Assembly (NCBI RefSeq): GCF_910596095.1 | Contig: NC_056546.1 | Span: 12,611,925 to 12,675,924 of the forward strand | Direction of reading: 5' to 3' | Length of the DNA: 64,000 nucleotides | From: Thunnus maccoyii | Taxonomy: Eukaryota > Chordata > Actinopteri > Scombriformes > Scombridae | In this document: positions 12,533 through 22,948 of the stretch, one piece after another | How positions within the stretch are numbered: position 1 is the first letter of the stretch | Layout of the letters: each line of letters begins with the position of its first letter | Notes under the pieces: model-generated | Database searches by the model: none | Told to the model about the DNA's origin: nothing | Seen by the model: only the letters and a program-made list of their open reading frames with translations | Translations under genes and position numbers: made by a program

Positions 12533-13083
12533 TTAAAGGAATAGTTTGACATTTTGGGAAATATTCTTATTAACTTTCCTGCTGAGAGTTGGATGAGAAG
12601 ATTGATACTACTCTCATGTTTGTACGGTAGCTCTAAAACTTGCCGATCAACATGTTATATCTTGTTTGTTTAATCTGTACCAACAACCAAAGTGTTGAAA
12701 TGTCAGTTCATCATTTTCCGAGTCTTGTGCCAAACTATTCCTTGGCTCGGAGCAATAACTTCCTTGAGTCTCTGCTGGTTGCCTAGTAACTGGTCCATTA
12801 ATACGGTGAATTGTGGTTTTCACACTTCTTTTTTTTTTTTTTTTTTTGTACGAATTAAACAAACAAGATATAATGTGTTGATCAGTGAGCTTTAGAGTTG
12901 CCAGGCTAGTGCCCCCCCCCCCCCCTTTTCCAGTCTTTGTGCTAAGCTAAGCTAACCAACTGCTTGCTCCAGCAACATATTTGCCATACAGAAATAGGAC
13001 CATTAGCCTATCATTCCTCTCATGTAACTCTGCACAAGAGAGCAACTAAGTGTATTAACCAAAATGTCAAACTATTTCTTTAA
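12533..13083 (+). mobile_element. MITE with 25-bp terminal inverted repeats
   Basis: Starts ttaaaggaatagtttgacat and ends with its inverse complement, with one mismatch over about 25 bp (ccaaaatgtcaaactatttc then tttaa). The internal gctaagctaagctaacc and gagttggatgagaagattga are typical of an abundant teleost family. It contains a T-run (about 12830-12847) and a C-run (12911-12926). No transposase. Confidence 0.75.
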
Positions 13084-13512
13084 TAATTTTGTCGCTGGCA
13101 AGATTACTAATCAATGATGTGATTAAAGTGATATAAAACAAACAAGCTCCTTTTTTTTAAACTACATCCTCGGTTGAATGGGTCGCCCGGGTCACATTTA
13201 GATATTGTTAAGTGGCTTTGAATAGCTCCCTTGATTTCACAGTTCCAAATGACCCGCGATAATCAGGTCATTAAAATGAGCCCATTCTCCACATCTGACA
13301 CACTTCCACTCCCGCCTCATCTGAATAACAAATCAGCTGTGGAGTGCTTTCTCAAACAGAAAGAGGGGGGGGAAAAAAGAGAAAGAGGGAAAACCAACTT
13401 TCTCTTTATTTTCAGGTTAACCTTATCTCTATATTCAGGAGTAAAGATGGCAAGTAAGCTAGAGGGGGGGAAAGGTCCTGTCAAAAGTGCCAGTGCCTGT
13501 GTGAAAGTACCC

Positions 13513-14050
13513 GGTTTTCTTAATTCATCCCTTAGGACCGGATAAGTCTATCAATCTGTTAAATTGGAAAGCCATTAGGTGCCCTGGTTTATGTGTTTCA
13601 AGCTGTTAACTAGAGGCTGATTGATTGTTGTTCCTTTGATGGGATATGCTGATCTAATCTCACTGTGTGCACGTTTGCAATAAATTACACAATTCATTTC
13701 CCCCCATTTAGAGGAGGGGGGAAATCACACCTCCAGGCATGCCTACGCTCTGCAGGCAAAAGAGCAGGGAACCTATTTTATGGTGCCATTTAGCCAGCAA
13801 GCTTTCAGCAATCCCAGCCTTCTTTCTAACCCCCCTCCTTCGCCCCTCTACCCCTCCAAAAAATCGAAGCATAATCAAGGTGTATGTTTAGAAAATTTAT
13901 TGTTATAATTTTCCCCCATAATCTCTTCCATTTTCCTGCAGCCGCGGTGACATAGATCATCATCTAAAAAGAGAAAATGGATAGCAGTTTAAAATTTATC
14001 GGTCTTTGATTCTCAATTATACGTGTTTATGACTTCATCTGTCTTCAGTG
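13513..14050 (+). promoter_or_regulatory. Duplicated noncoding element, copy A (upstream of hmx3)
   Basis: About 540 bp, 5.5 kb upstream of the hmx3 start, collinear and in the same orientation with 25645-26200 upstream of hmx2. Exact shared words in order: attggaaagccatta (13563-13577), aataaattac (13679-13688), acacctccagg (13727-13737), ttagaaaatttattg (888-902 of the 13-kb block, i.e. 13888-13902) and acttcatctgtc (14032-14043), with imperfect similarity between them. There are many TAAT/ATTA homeodomain half-sites and no ORF shared by both copies. It is best read as an enhancer duplicated with the gene; the enhancer role is inference. Confidence 0.75.
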
Positions 14051-15433
14051 ACTTCAACCTTTTCCATTATGGTGGAATATTATTTGTACGGAATCCATTA
14101 AATTCACAAGGCAGGACTCTAATGGTGGGGCTGCAGCGATTTGCAGAGGGAAAAGTTTTGAAAGGTTGGCTTTAGGAAAAGCGCGGCTGTTATGACACAA
14201 GAAATTGCTTTATTGATGGTCTGCTCTGCTGCCTGTGCATTTGGCCATTTGTTACCCAGCCCATATCTATATCTCAGGCTGACACTGATGAGAACTTTTC
14301 TGTTGCCCTCTCCAGATTACTGAGTTGTAATGACACATACAGGCAGGCTGGGTAAAAAGCCCAGACTCACTGACGATCCAGGGAAGATTTTTGGAGGTAC
14401 AGAAAGTGGATATTGAGGCTGGGTGCCTTGAGGGCTTGGACGAAGCTGCTCGTAATAGAGAAAAAGGGCTACATTGCTCCTGTGACTGTTTCCATCCAAA
14501 CCCTACAGAGGTCATCATCTCTGCTGAGAAACAATAAAGGGAAAGAAGGAGTGATAAAATGTAGATAAAATGATAGCAGGGGAGATAAAAAGGAGAATTC
14601 ATCTTCTATGAGCCCATATCAACTCATAGCATGCTAAGCGACATGTTTTCAGAATATTTCTAAAAGGGAGCGATCATATATTTATCGGAGGTATTACAGC
14701 CTTGTGTTACATTTGCCAGAAGAGCTGTCATCCTCATCTTAAATACATATTGTTTCCTGTTTACACAGGAAGTAACAAGATTCCCTCTAGTCAAGTGGCA
14801 GCTGAAGTGCTCCAACCCGAATGACATTGAGCTCCTTCGACTGGCTGGTGCAAGGTGCCGAGTAAAAGCCAATCACACTGTAATTCAAGATTCGCCTGGC
14901 CACTTACAATCAATACCTGCACAATCCCAATTAAAGCTTGCCGGGTCAGTGGAGGGCCACCAATTCCTTTACAAGTTAAATGCAATACTTAAATCTAAGC
15001 AATCTCAGTGTGGCCTTCGCCGGTTTAATGGCTCGTCCCAACAGGAGTGTCCAGTTAAAAGTCCAGGAAGGACACGGGGGTGGACAGCTCTCGGTGATGA
15101 ATGCTGCCGTCTGTTGTTAATGCAGTTTGACACTAAGATCTTGTTGTCCAACAGGATTCTGTACAAACTCTCCATTTCAAATCCTCATTCCAATTGAAAA
15201 CATCATGTTCGGAAAGGTTACATGCACAGATTGTGTTTCATCAGCTGACATCCGTGTTTACTCAAGCCAGAGTCATTTTGCGGTATAAGATTGTGTTTAG
15301 ACTGTGTCATAACAAAGGTCTGTAATACAGCAGAATGTGATCCACATTTTTATTAAATTAAACCCCCCCCTTTTTTTTCTTCAGTTTTACTGAAATTTTC
15401 CTAAATTGGTACAAAGACTCACAACCTCAGAAC
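14051..15433. other. Noncoding, CNE-like block between copy A and hmx3
   Basis: No gene seen. About 14780-15190 is low-repeat sequence with caattaaagcttg, gccaatcacactgtaattca and similar homeodomain/CCAAT motifs, and is a candidate conserved element. A 20-bp word at 14497-14516 recurs exactly at 39402-39421. Confidence 0.35.
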
Positions 15434-15976
15434 CAGTGGAAAGTAATTACATTTACTCAAGCACACATTTATACTTGTACTTTACTTGAGTGTTTCCATT
15501 TCATGTTCCTTAATACATTTACTTCACTACATTTCAGAGGGAAACATTGTACTTTTTACTCCATTACATTTAACTGACAGCTTTAGCTACTAGTTACTTT
15601 GAAGATTAGGATTTTACTATCAACCATTTATAAAATAAGATGCATTTTTGTAGATTAAACTACAAAACAGCATAAAAAGTAGTTAAAATTAGATCCACCT
15701 TGACTAACTACAAAAGGAAAATGCTTTTTACACATTAATGCATCAGCAGTAATGGTCCAACAATACACTGTAATATACAGTATACTGTGATAGTAAAACA
15801 TTTTTCTGCATTATGAGTACTTTTGCTTTTGATATAAGCACATTTTTACCAATAATTCTTTACTTTTACTTAAGTGACATTTTCAGTGCTCGTACTTGTA
15901 ATATAGTATTTTCATAATGCAGTATTGCTGCTTTTCCATAAGTAAAGGATCTAAATACTCCCTCCGCCACCACTCA
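15434..15976 (+). mobile_element. Non-autonomous DNA element of an abundant teleost family
   Basis: Begins cagtggaaagtaattacatt and runs through cttgtactttacttgagtg, ctacatttcagagggaaaca and tactttttactccattacat to taaaggatctaaatactccc and a ccaccact terminus. It is a very common fish repeat of about 540 bp without coding sequence; the superfamily was not determined. Confidence 0.7.
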
Positions 15977-18929
15977 GAACTCACAGTTCCACCTTCAACA
16001 TCTCATACCCACTTCTTTTTCTCCATTTTTCCCTCCAGTTTTCTCTCCCTGAGCTTTTGCCATTGCATCCATGCCACCACAATTTTGACCCACAGAAAGG
16101 AATTCTCACAAGATATCAAAACAAAAATCTATATTTAATATGGGAGCAATTACAAAGCGAAGTTGGCTGCACAGGGCCGTTGTCACCAGAGCGCGTGTTT
16201 TTCATCAAATAGGTCATTAGACGATGATGGATGTAAACCTATAAAGTATCTAAACTGGACCTTTTAACAAACCACGAGCAACACTATCATTTCTCTAATA
16301 GAACCTGCTGACCGTGTCATTCCCTCCTGCCATTTGTCATTTTTCCTTGTGAAATAATCAATATCTGGGCGCTTTGAAATAAATAATATAAAAGTCATAG
16401 TAACCTACCCGAGGAGCAACAAAAATAGACTTATGGAGCATTCAGAAGGCCAATATGGCCTTTGGGCAATGTCTACTGCATTTTTTAATCAATGCAAAAT
16501 ATGAACTGTATTTTCTAAGGTGCAAACTACAGGATCTTAGTTTGTGCAGTTTATTTTCAAGGTTAGCATCTGTTTTGCTCTTTTTATCCCCAGCTATGTA
16601 TGTGTTGGATTGCCATTAGCCACAATAAGAAGTCTTGTAGTAAAGTATTATTTGTGGAGTAAATATTGATATATTATTCAAAAACACAACGAGTCATAAA
16701 AAATCACTTTTATTCAACGGTTTAAATAATAATACACAGAGGAGAGTAATTTATCTGCACTATTCTATTTGCACCGTCTTGGTCACACAGATGTTCACCA
16801 GGCATCGTTCATTTCCTGACATCCCTCCACCTGAACCTTCATCTTTCTGAAATATTGTGACACATCCATAACTTAAATTTAAACAACTGGAATTATTTAC
16901 AATAATCTCAGACAACTATATTTTTAGTTTTGACACGAAGAAAATGTACTTTGTCAAGGAAGACGGATGATGTGATGTGAGTGAATCACAAATGTCTGCT
17001 TTACTGACAGATATTCTGCCCTGTTGGATTAGTATAGGTTGAGTAAACTGTGTTGAAGTTGTCAATTATTTTAATCATTTTAATAATGATAATAACTATC
17101 TTTATTTCACCACGTTGGTCTGTTTTTTTGTTCTAAAATTTCTTGTTTGATATATGGACTACTGTATGTTATATGTGTAAAGCTGGATTTACTCTGTTCC
17201 TTTAATGCTACTAAATGTGAACAGAGTTGAACACTGATGGTATCCAAAATGGTTTTATGGATATAAACATAAGTGGCACCTGATACACTATTACAATAAA
17301 ATAATAAAAAAAAATAAAATGACTGCATCTGGATGTAAAATTTCAATTGTAAGAATCAAGGCTTTCTGTCCATCACACCTCCATTTAGATTCAGACTGTC
17401 CTTATTCACAAAGCATCTAATCCCAACCAGAGATACACGTTTTGCACCACAGCCTGTGTGGTGTGCCATGAAATACCTGCGAGGGTGACCATGTAAGGAA
17501 AGGTGGTAATTACATCACAGTAACAGGATATCTCCACTTGAGCAGCACACTAAATGAATGACACGAGTTAATACACGGACATACCGGCGCATGTAGGAAC
17601 TCTCAAGATGATGGAGGGAAAAAAAAAGGCACCTCAGTACAACCCTTACCTCGTCACTGACACCCCTCATTATGGCTGCATATCACATGGCTAATGAATG
17701 TCTTCAGGGAACAGATGATGATGATGATAATTCATAACTGGAATGAGTATCTCAGTTAGGTCACACGTGTGATCACATTTTATAGGACAAAAAGAAGAAA
17801 GTTGTCCAATTTTTTGACTTTTTTGTCACTTTAGAGGACATTTACTTGTATTTATTCCCTGCATGGTGACTTATCCTAACACACACTCACACACTCCCCT
17901 CACACATGCGCACAAACTTGCATTTCCTCCTCACGGCCCACAGAGGACGCTGTCTCCCCGTTCTTCTACACCATCCACCATCCGGCTGCTTTTTTTTTTT
18001 TTTTTTTTTAAACAAGTCAATTAATATCAATGAGCGAATATACATAGCACATTTACAAAGAGTGCAATCTGAGGGATGAATTAACCAAATCGATTAGGGA
18101 GGATAAGTGACTGTGCGACCCGCAGACATGGTGGAAGTGGCCCTCGCTGGAAATCAATGAATTAGAAATATGAATCTAATCGCCCATTGGTGACACGTCG
18201 AGTAGCTGCAGCCTGATCTCAGGCCTTTTTCATATTGTGTCTGAGAGTCTGATAAGCAACAGTTTGGAGATAATTTGACGATTACAGTGATTACACACTC
18301 TTGGTGATGTTTAATTCGTTTTGTCAGCGTGTTGGGGTGCAAAATTTAAACGAATACTATTACTATTAGTTATTATTATTAAAATAGAGCGCGATTCCCG
18401 AGACTTTTGCTCTATTTATGTTAACATTACTATTATGAGTCTACATGGCTTTCAATTGGAGTATTAAATCTAGTATATGTGCTGTTGGATAGCTGTTATG
18501 GCTGGTTTGTTAATCTCACACAACAGGATTTGCTTTGAGATAATTTGCTTTTTATTCAATTTAATCTATTTGACGGACACAAATACATTGCAGACCTGGA
18601 TAACCAATGCAAGCTTTAGGTAGGCCTGTGAGTAGACTGTAAGCTGTAGGCTATTATTATTTTCTTATTTCGTTGAACCGCATAGGTTCTGGGGATAATT
18701 TTAGAAAGTTAAATAATATTTATCTATAGTGATAACCAAATTTTAAAAAACAACAAAACCCCTGCGGCCTGAATGGAAAATGTAGCCTATCACTAAATGT
18801 AAAAGAAAAAACCCCACAGAATTATGAGTAAACTAATGCAGTCGATCTGTGGCTGGCTGTAATGTTAGTTGTGTGTTGAGGCGCTTATCCCAAACCTTCC
18901 TTTTTGGCGCTAACAGCCCTGTGTTCATT
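15977..18929. other. Noncoding hmx3 upstream region
   Basis: No gene seen. Candidate regulatory blocks lie at about 16140-16420 and 18030-18340 (aatgaattagaaatatgaatc, gataatttgacgattacag). A T-run lies at about 17990-18009. The remainder is AT-rich. Confidence 0.35.
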
Positions 18930-18967
18930 TGCTGCCTAATTGGACTATATGAGACCAATAACAGGCG
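18930..18967 (+). promoter_or_regulatory. Facing CCAAT boxes, candidate hmx3 promoter
   Basis: ATTGG at 18939-18943 and CCAAT at 18955-18959 face each other 570-600 bp before the hmx3 ATG, followed by GC-rich sequence and then the long (TC)n tract. Paired NF-Y sites are common in developmental promoters. No TATA box is evident. The start of transcription is not visible. Confidence 0.3.
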
Positions 18968-19010
18968 AGCGCACACAGCCTGCAGCCAGAGCGCACAGAG
19001 AGGGGAGGAT

Positions 19011-19011
<1 letters not shown>

Positions 19012-19105
<94 letters not shown>
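19012..19105. repeat. (TC)47 microsatellite in the hmx3 5' region
   Basis: 94 bp of perfect TC, 433 bp before the hmx3 ATG and probably in the promoter or 5' leader. It generates spurious Ser-Leu and Arg-Glu open frames on the two strands. Confidence 0.95.
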
Positions 19106-19108
<3 letters not shown>

Positions 19109-19537
19109 CTCACCGTCTCTCCCTTAATCCCATTTGCCATTGTACATGCCCAATCGCCTATACTTTCCGCATTTAACTTGGATGACATTTTTATTTCATC
19201 ATTAGCATCAGACGCCAGACTGACTGACACGGTGGACACAGTTTGCGTTTTGACGAAAGAGCCCGGGATGATATATCTCCTGTGTTTGTACATGTTTTTA
19301 CCGCTCAAACAGCTTTATTTTATTATTTTTCTAGCCTAGAAGGACGTCTGTTTTGACGCGCTCTCCGGGTGTGAAATCGAGTCTCCGCGTTAAATCGTCG
19401 AGAAGAATAAAACAGGGAGTCATCGTAGCCAGGATATCAGCAGACTGTAAGTCAGCCTCGCTGTTTTGTTTTGGTTTTTTTTTTCTTTTTGATTTCTTGC
19501 TTCCGTGGTCCTTTGCGTCCAGACCACAGCCACAGCG

Positions 19538-21392
19538 ATGCCAGAGACAACGCAAGAGACGTGCGCTTCGGCCAAGGACTCTCCTTTCTTCATTAAGAAT
19601 CTGCTGAACTGTGATAACAAACCGTCCAAACCCAAACCCGTGCTGGCTGCCGCTAAGGCGGCTTTGGAGGGGGGATTTTCCCTCTCCCAGGTCGGGGAAT
19701 TCAACTTTCCACGCTTTGACCTGCCCGCACAGAGGTTCAGTCTACCGGCTCACTACTTGGAGCGCACCTCGGCGTGGTGGTACCCCTACGCCCTCAGCTC
19801 ATCCGCCCACCTACACAGAACCGAAGGTAAGACCGACAGACAGAAAACAATAATATTTATTATACATTATGGCCAGTGTTGATTTTTGAGTTTCTTTTTC
19901 TTGACCATTAAAATAGCAAGGGAATGTTAAAGGAAAACTGTTTGTTTAATAACAAACACATTAGATGACCTTTCCGGACCACGTGCACATGTCTATTAAT
20001 ATATCTAGTAATGTCACTGCACTTCCTCCTCAGATATTCAGTAGATAAGAGGAGGATTTGGGATGTTTTGGTGATGAGTAATAATATTGGTTGTCTTTGC
20101 CACACCGCCGAGTGAACTGGCGCCTTGTCCCGTATGAAGGCCTATTTTGTTATGCCATGCACGAGGGATAATAGATCAATAAAGTGACACACTGTGCATA
20201 AAATGAAGTAGACATCATCAAATCATCGGATGAGGGTGACGATGCGCAGCGTGCTTTTGATTTGTCTATTGGCGCTCACTCTGAACATCTTACCCCAGAG
20301 GTTTGACCACTGACAAGCTTTTACCTGCCCGTTTCTGTGATTTATTCACGCGGGATTCAAAACACGCTGATATGAACGGCACTATCATGGCTTCATGCAA
20401 AGTCAAAAGGGATTTTTTTTTTGCTTGCCTTGTTAGAAGAGAGGTTATATAACCAATTTGTTAAAATAAAAACTAACACAGACCTAGATGTTGAATAGTT
20501 TATTTCTTTAGTGCTCCTTTTATCAGGCTAATAAATAATAGTTTGAATAGGCCTATATTTGAACACGGTGTCAGTTGGGCATGGTGTCCTGTGTGGCTCC
20601 AAAAATGGGTGATATTGATGTTACAAGACAGTTTTTGGTGCTATTTAGGACCACTCTGGTTTTCCTAAAGCCCACATGCTGTCAGAATCAACAGGCTGTT
20701 GTAAAAAAAAGTCAGACACCATCAGGCCCCAGTGTTAATAACCACATATCCCTGTGTCCCCCATTCCAGTCACCGAGAAACCAGGAGCCAGAGACTCCTC
20801 TCCAACCTCGGGCACGGACAGAGACTCGCCGGACCTGGTGCTCAAATCCGAGCCAGACGCCAAAGACGACGACGAGGACGACGAGCACAACAACAACAAA
20901 AGCGGCGACGAGATCATACTGGAAGAAAGCGACACGGAAGAAGCCAAAAAAGACGAGCTGGGGGAGTGGAAGAAGATGGACGACGACAAGAAGCCGTGTC
21001 GCAAGAAGAAGACGCGCACGGTTTTCTCCCGGAGCCAGGTGTTCCAGCTGGAGTCCACCTTCGACATGAAGCGGTACCTGAGCAGCTCGGAGCGGGCCGG
21101 CCTGGCCGCGTCCCTGCACCTGACGGAGACTCAAGTGAAGATCTGGTTCCAGAACAGAAGGAACAAGTGGAAAAGGCAGCTGGCCGCGGAGCTGGAGGCC
21201 GCCAACCTCAGCCACGCCGCGGCGCAGAGGATAGTCCGGGTGCCCATCCTTTACCACGAGAACTCGGCCTCGGAGAGCGGAGGCGCCGCTGCCAACGTAC
21301 CCGTGAGCCAGCCGCTGCTCACCTTCCCGCACCCCGGCGTCTACTACTCCCACCCCATCGTCACATCCGTGCCGCTGCTCAGACCGGTTTGA
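19538..21392 (+). CDS. hmx3a: Homeobox transcription factor Hmx3 (Nkx5.1), two coding exons
   Basis: Sequence-specific DNA-binding nuclear factor of the HMX/NKX5 family; known roles are in inner ear, lateral line and hypothalamic neurons. Exons 19538-19826 and 20770-21392 join in phase 1 (exon 1 ends GAA G before gtaag; the acceptor is ccattccag) to give 303 aa. Residues 17-23 (FFIKNLL) form an Eh1-like Groucho-binding motif. The N-terminal stretch with [20 protein letters not shown] is typical of HMX3. LKSE near residues 121-124 fits a SUMO consensus (inference). An acidic Asp/Glu/Asn-rich stretch covers about 127-159. The homeodomain is 175-234, with W48 at residue 222 and N51 at 225, and recognition-helix core [12 protein letters not shown]. 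The HMX-specific [17 protein letters not shown] follows it, and the tail ends in VPLLRPV. The start was chosen because MPETTQ matches the family and lies in a fair context. Paralogue hmx2 lies 6.9 kb downstream in the same orientation. The 'a' suffix assumes the teleost copy linked to hmx2. Confidence 0.96.
19827..20769 (+). other. hmx3a: hmx3 intron 1
   Basis: A 943-bp phase-1 intron with donor gtaag and acceptor ccattccag after a pyrimidine-rich tract. It separates the N-terminal Eh1 exon from the acidic/homeodomain exon, the same position and phase as in hmx2. Short open frames run through the acceptor into exon 2 but have no family similarity. I see no other gene in it. Confidence 0.9.
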
Positions 21393-22324
21393 AAATAACT
21401 GAGTTTTACGGCACAAATTGGTGTCTATTTCCAAAATCAACTAATGCGAAAAGTAAAAAAAAAAAAAAAAAAAAGGACACAGCCTAATATTTTTGTACAA
21501 CTGACTAAATGAAGAAACAAAGAAAAGAAAAGAGACACACTGTCAGGCCTACATGGACCTATTTAGGCAAATATGTTGTGTCATTTTCCATAAGGTTGCA
21601 GTTTACACGTGATCCGACAATTCAATTTCATATTATTATTATTATTGTTATTATTATTATTATGATTATATGTAATTATCACCTCAGGAGTCCACCTGCT
21701 TACACTGCCTGATGAGTGTTTTGGTTTTTTTTCTCCCTAGTTCTACACCATGACTGTTGTTGACAGGACAATGTTGTGTAAAGTACAAGAAAATTTACAT
21801 TGTTTACAAAACCTGGCGGCCTAGAGGCGCGGGCCTGCTTATCATCTGACAGTTATTTGGTTTAATTTACATTTCCAGAACTGATAACACGAATATGTGC
21901 AATACACTGACGGTGTGCTGTGAATGAATGAATCCATGTTTTGTCATCCACGGTGGAATATTGATGAGGCTCTTTTGCTTTTTTTGTAATATTTCCCTTT
22001 TTTTTTTTTTTTTTTTTTTTTTTGCTTTTCAAAGCGCTTGACGGGGGACAATCAAGACACTCTCAACTGTAAAAATAGCCATGTAGCTTTATGTTTAGTT
22101 TTAGTGATTCTCACTCCTGCTCCCTCCACACGGACACGTCCTTCAAGCACAAGTGTGAGCTCCACTGTCACTTAATCTACTAAAAATATCGACTACACTG
22201 GTGTACAAAATATGTAAATGTATATATTTAATGAGGAGCGGGGAGAGGAGCTGCCACTTGCGGCTTCTTCTTTGTACAGAAAAAAAACAACGTTTTGATA
22301 TTGTATTGCTGAACCATGTTGTGA

Positions 22325-22330
22325 AATAAA
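22325..22330 (+). terminator. hmx3a: hmx3 polyadenylation signal
   Basis: AATAAA about 930 nt after the hmx3 stop, in a clear AT-rich 3' UTR. The UTR from 21393 contains an A-run (about 21457-21474), ATT repeats (21633-21664) and a T-run (about 21999-22023). It is the best placed signal before the sequence turns into dinucleotide repeats. The cleavage site was not determined. Confidence 0.6.
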
Positions 22331-22350
22331 TGGAGAATATTCCTTACATT

Positions 22351-22796
22351 TTTAGGAGTGCAGCATCGTGTGCTCTGTATCCCAGATCTATATAATTTCT
22401 ACTGTGTTCGTGAAGATTTTAAACCAGAGGAGGTGAAATGAGTCATATTTAATTAATACATATTTAATTTTTCGTCACTACAACGGGTTTCATTTTTTTT
22501 ACACTATCTTCATGCATTGGCATACAAAAAGTCTTCACATTATGATACAACTAATTCATCTTTAATCTGATATAGAAGAAAAAATACGCACAAACACACA
22601 CACACACACACACACTTGGAGGTTGGGCAGGTGGGTTTCTGTAATCATCTTACTGTTATGCACTTTAAAAACGTTATTTTACATAAAAAGTGGCTCGGTC
22701 AATTAGATGCGTAATTGCCACCATCTTGCCAAAATTATCAGTAATGTATTCAGAGGAGGACATTACTCCCTGAATATGAGCTGCTGTCTTTTAACA

Positions 22797-22841
<45 letters not shown>

Positions 22842-22846
22842 CTCTC

Positions 22847-22892
<46 letters not shown>

Positions 22893-22910
22893 TCACTCTC
22901 TCTCTCTCTC

Positions 22911-22948
<38 letters not shown>

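Noticed and set aside
18849..19308. ORFs rich in Ser-Leu (plus) or Arg-Glu (minus)
   Set aside because: Direct translations of the (TC)47 microsatellite.
20712..21440. 242-codon antisense open frame across hmx3 exon 2, and a 251-codon plus frame at 20732-21487
   Set aside because: Both are shadows of the GC-rich, stop-poor homeobox exon; neither has a recognisable domain, and the true frame is the Hmx3 homeodomain.
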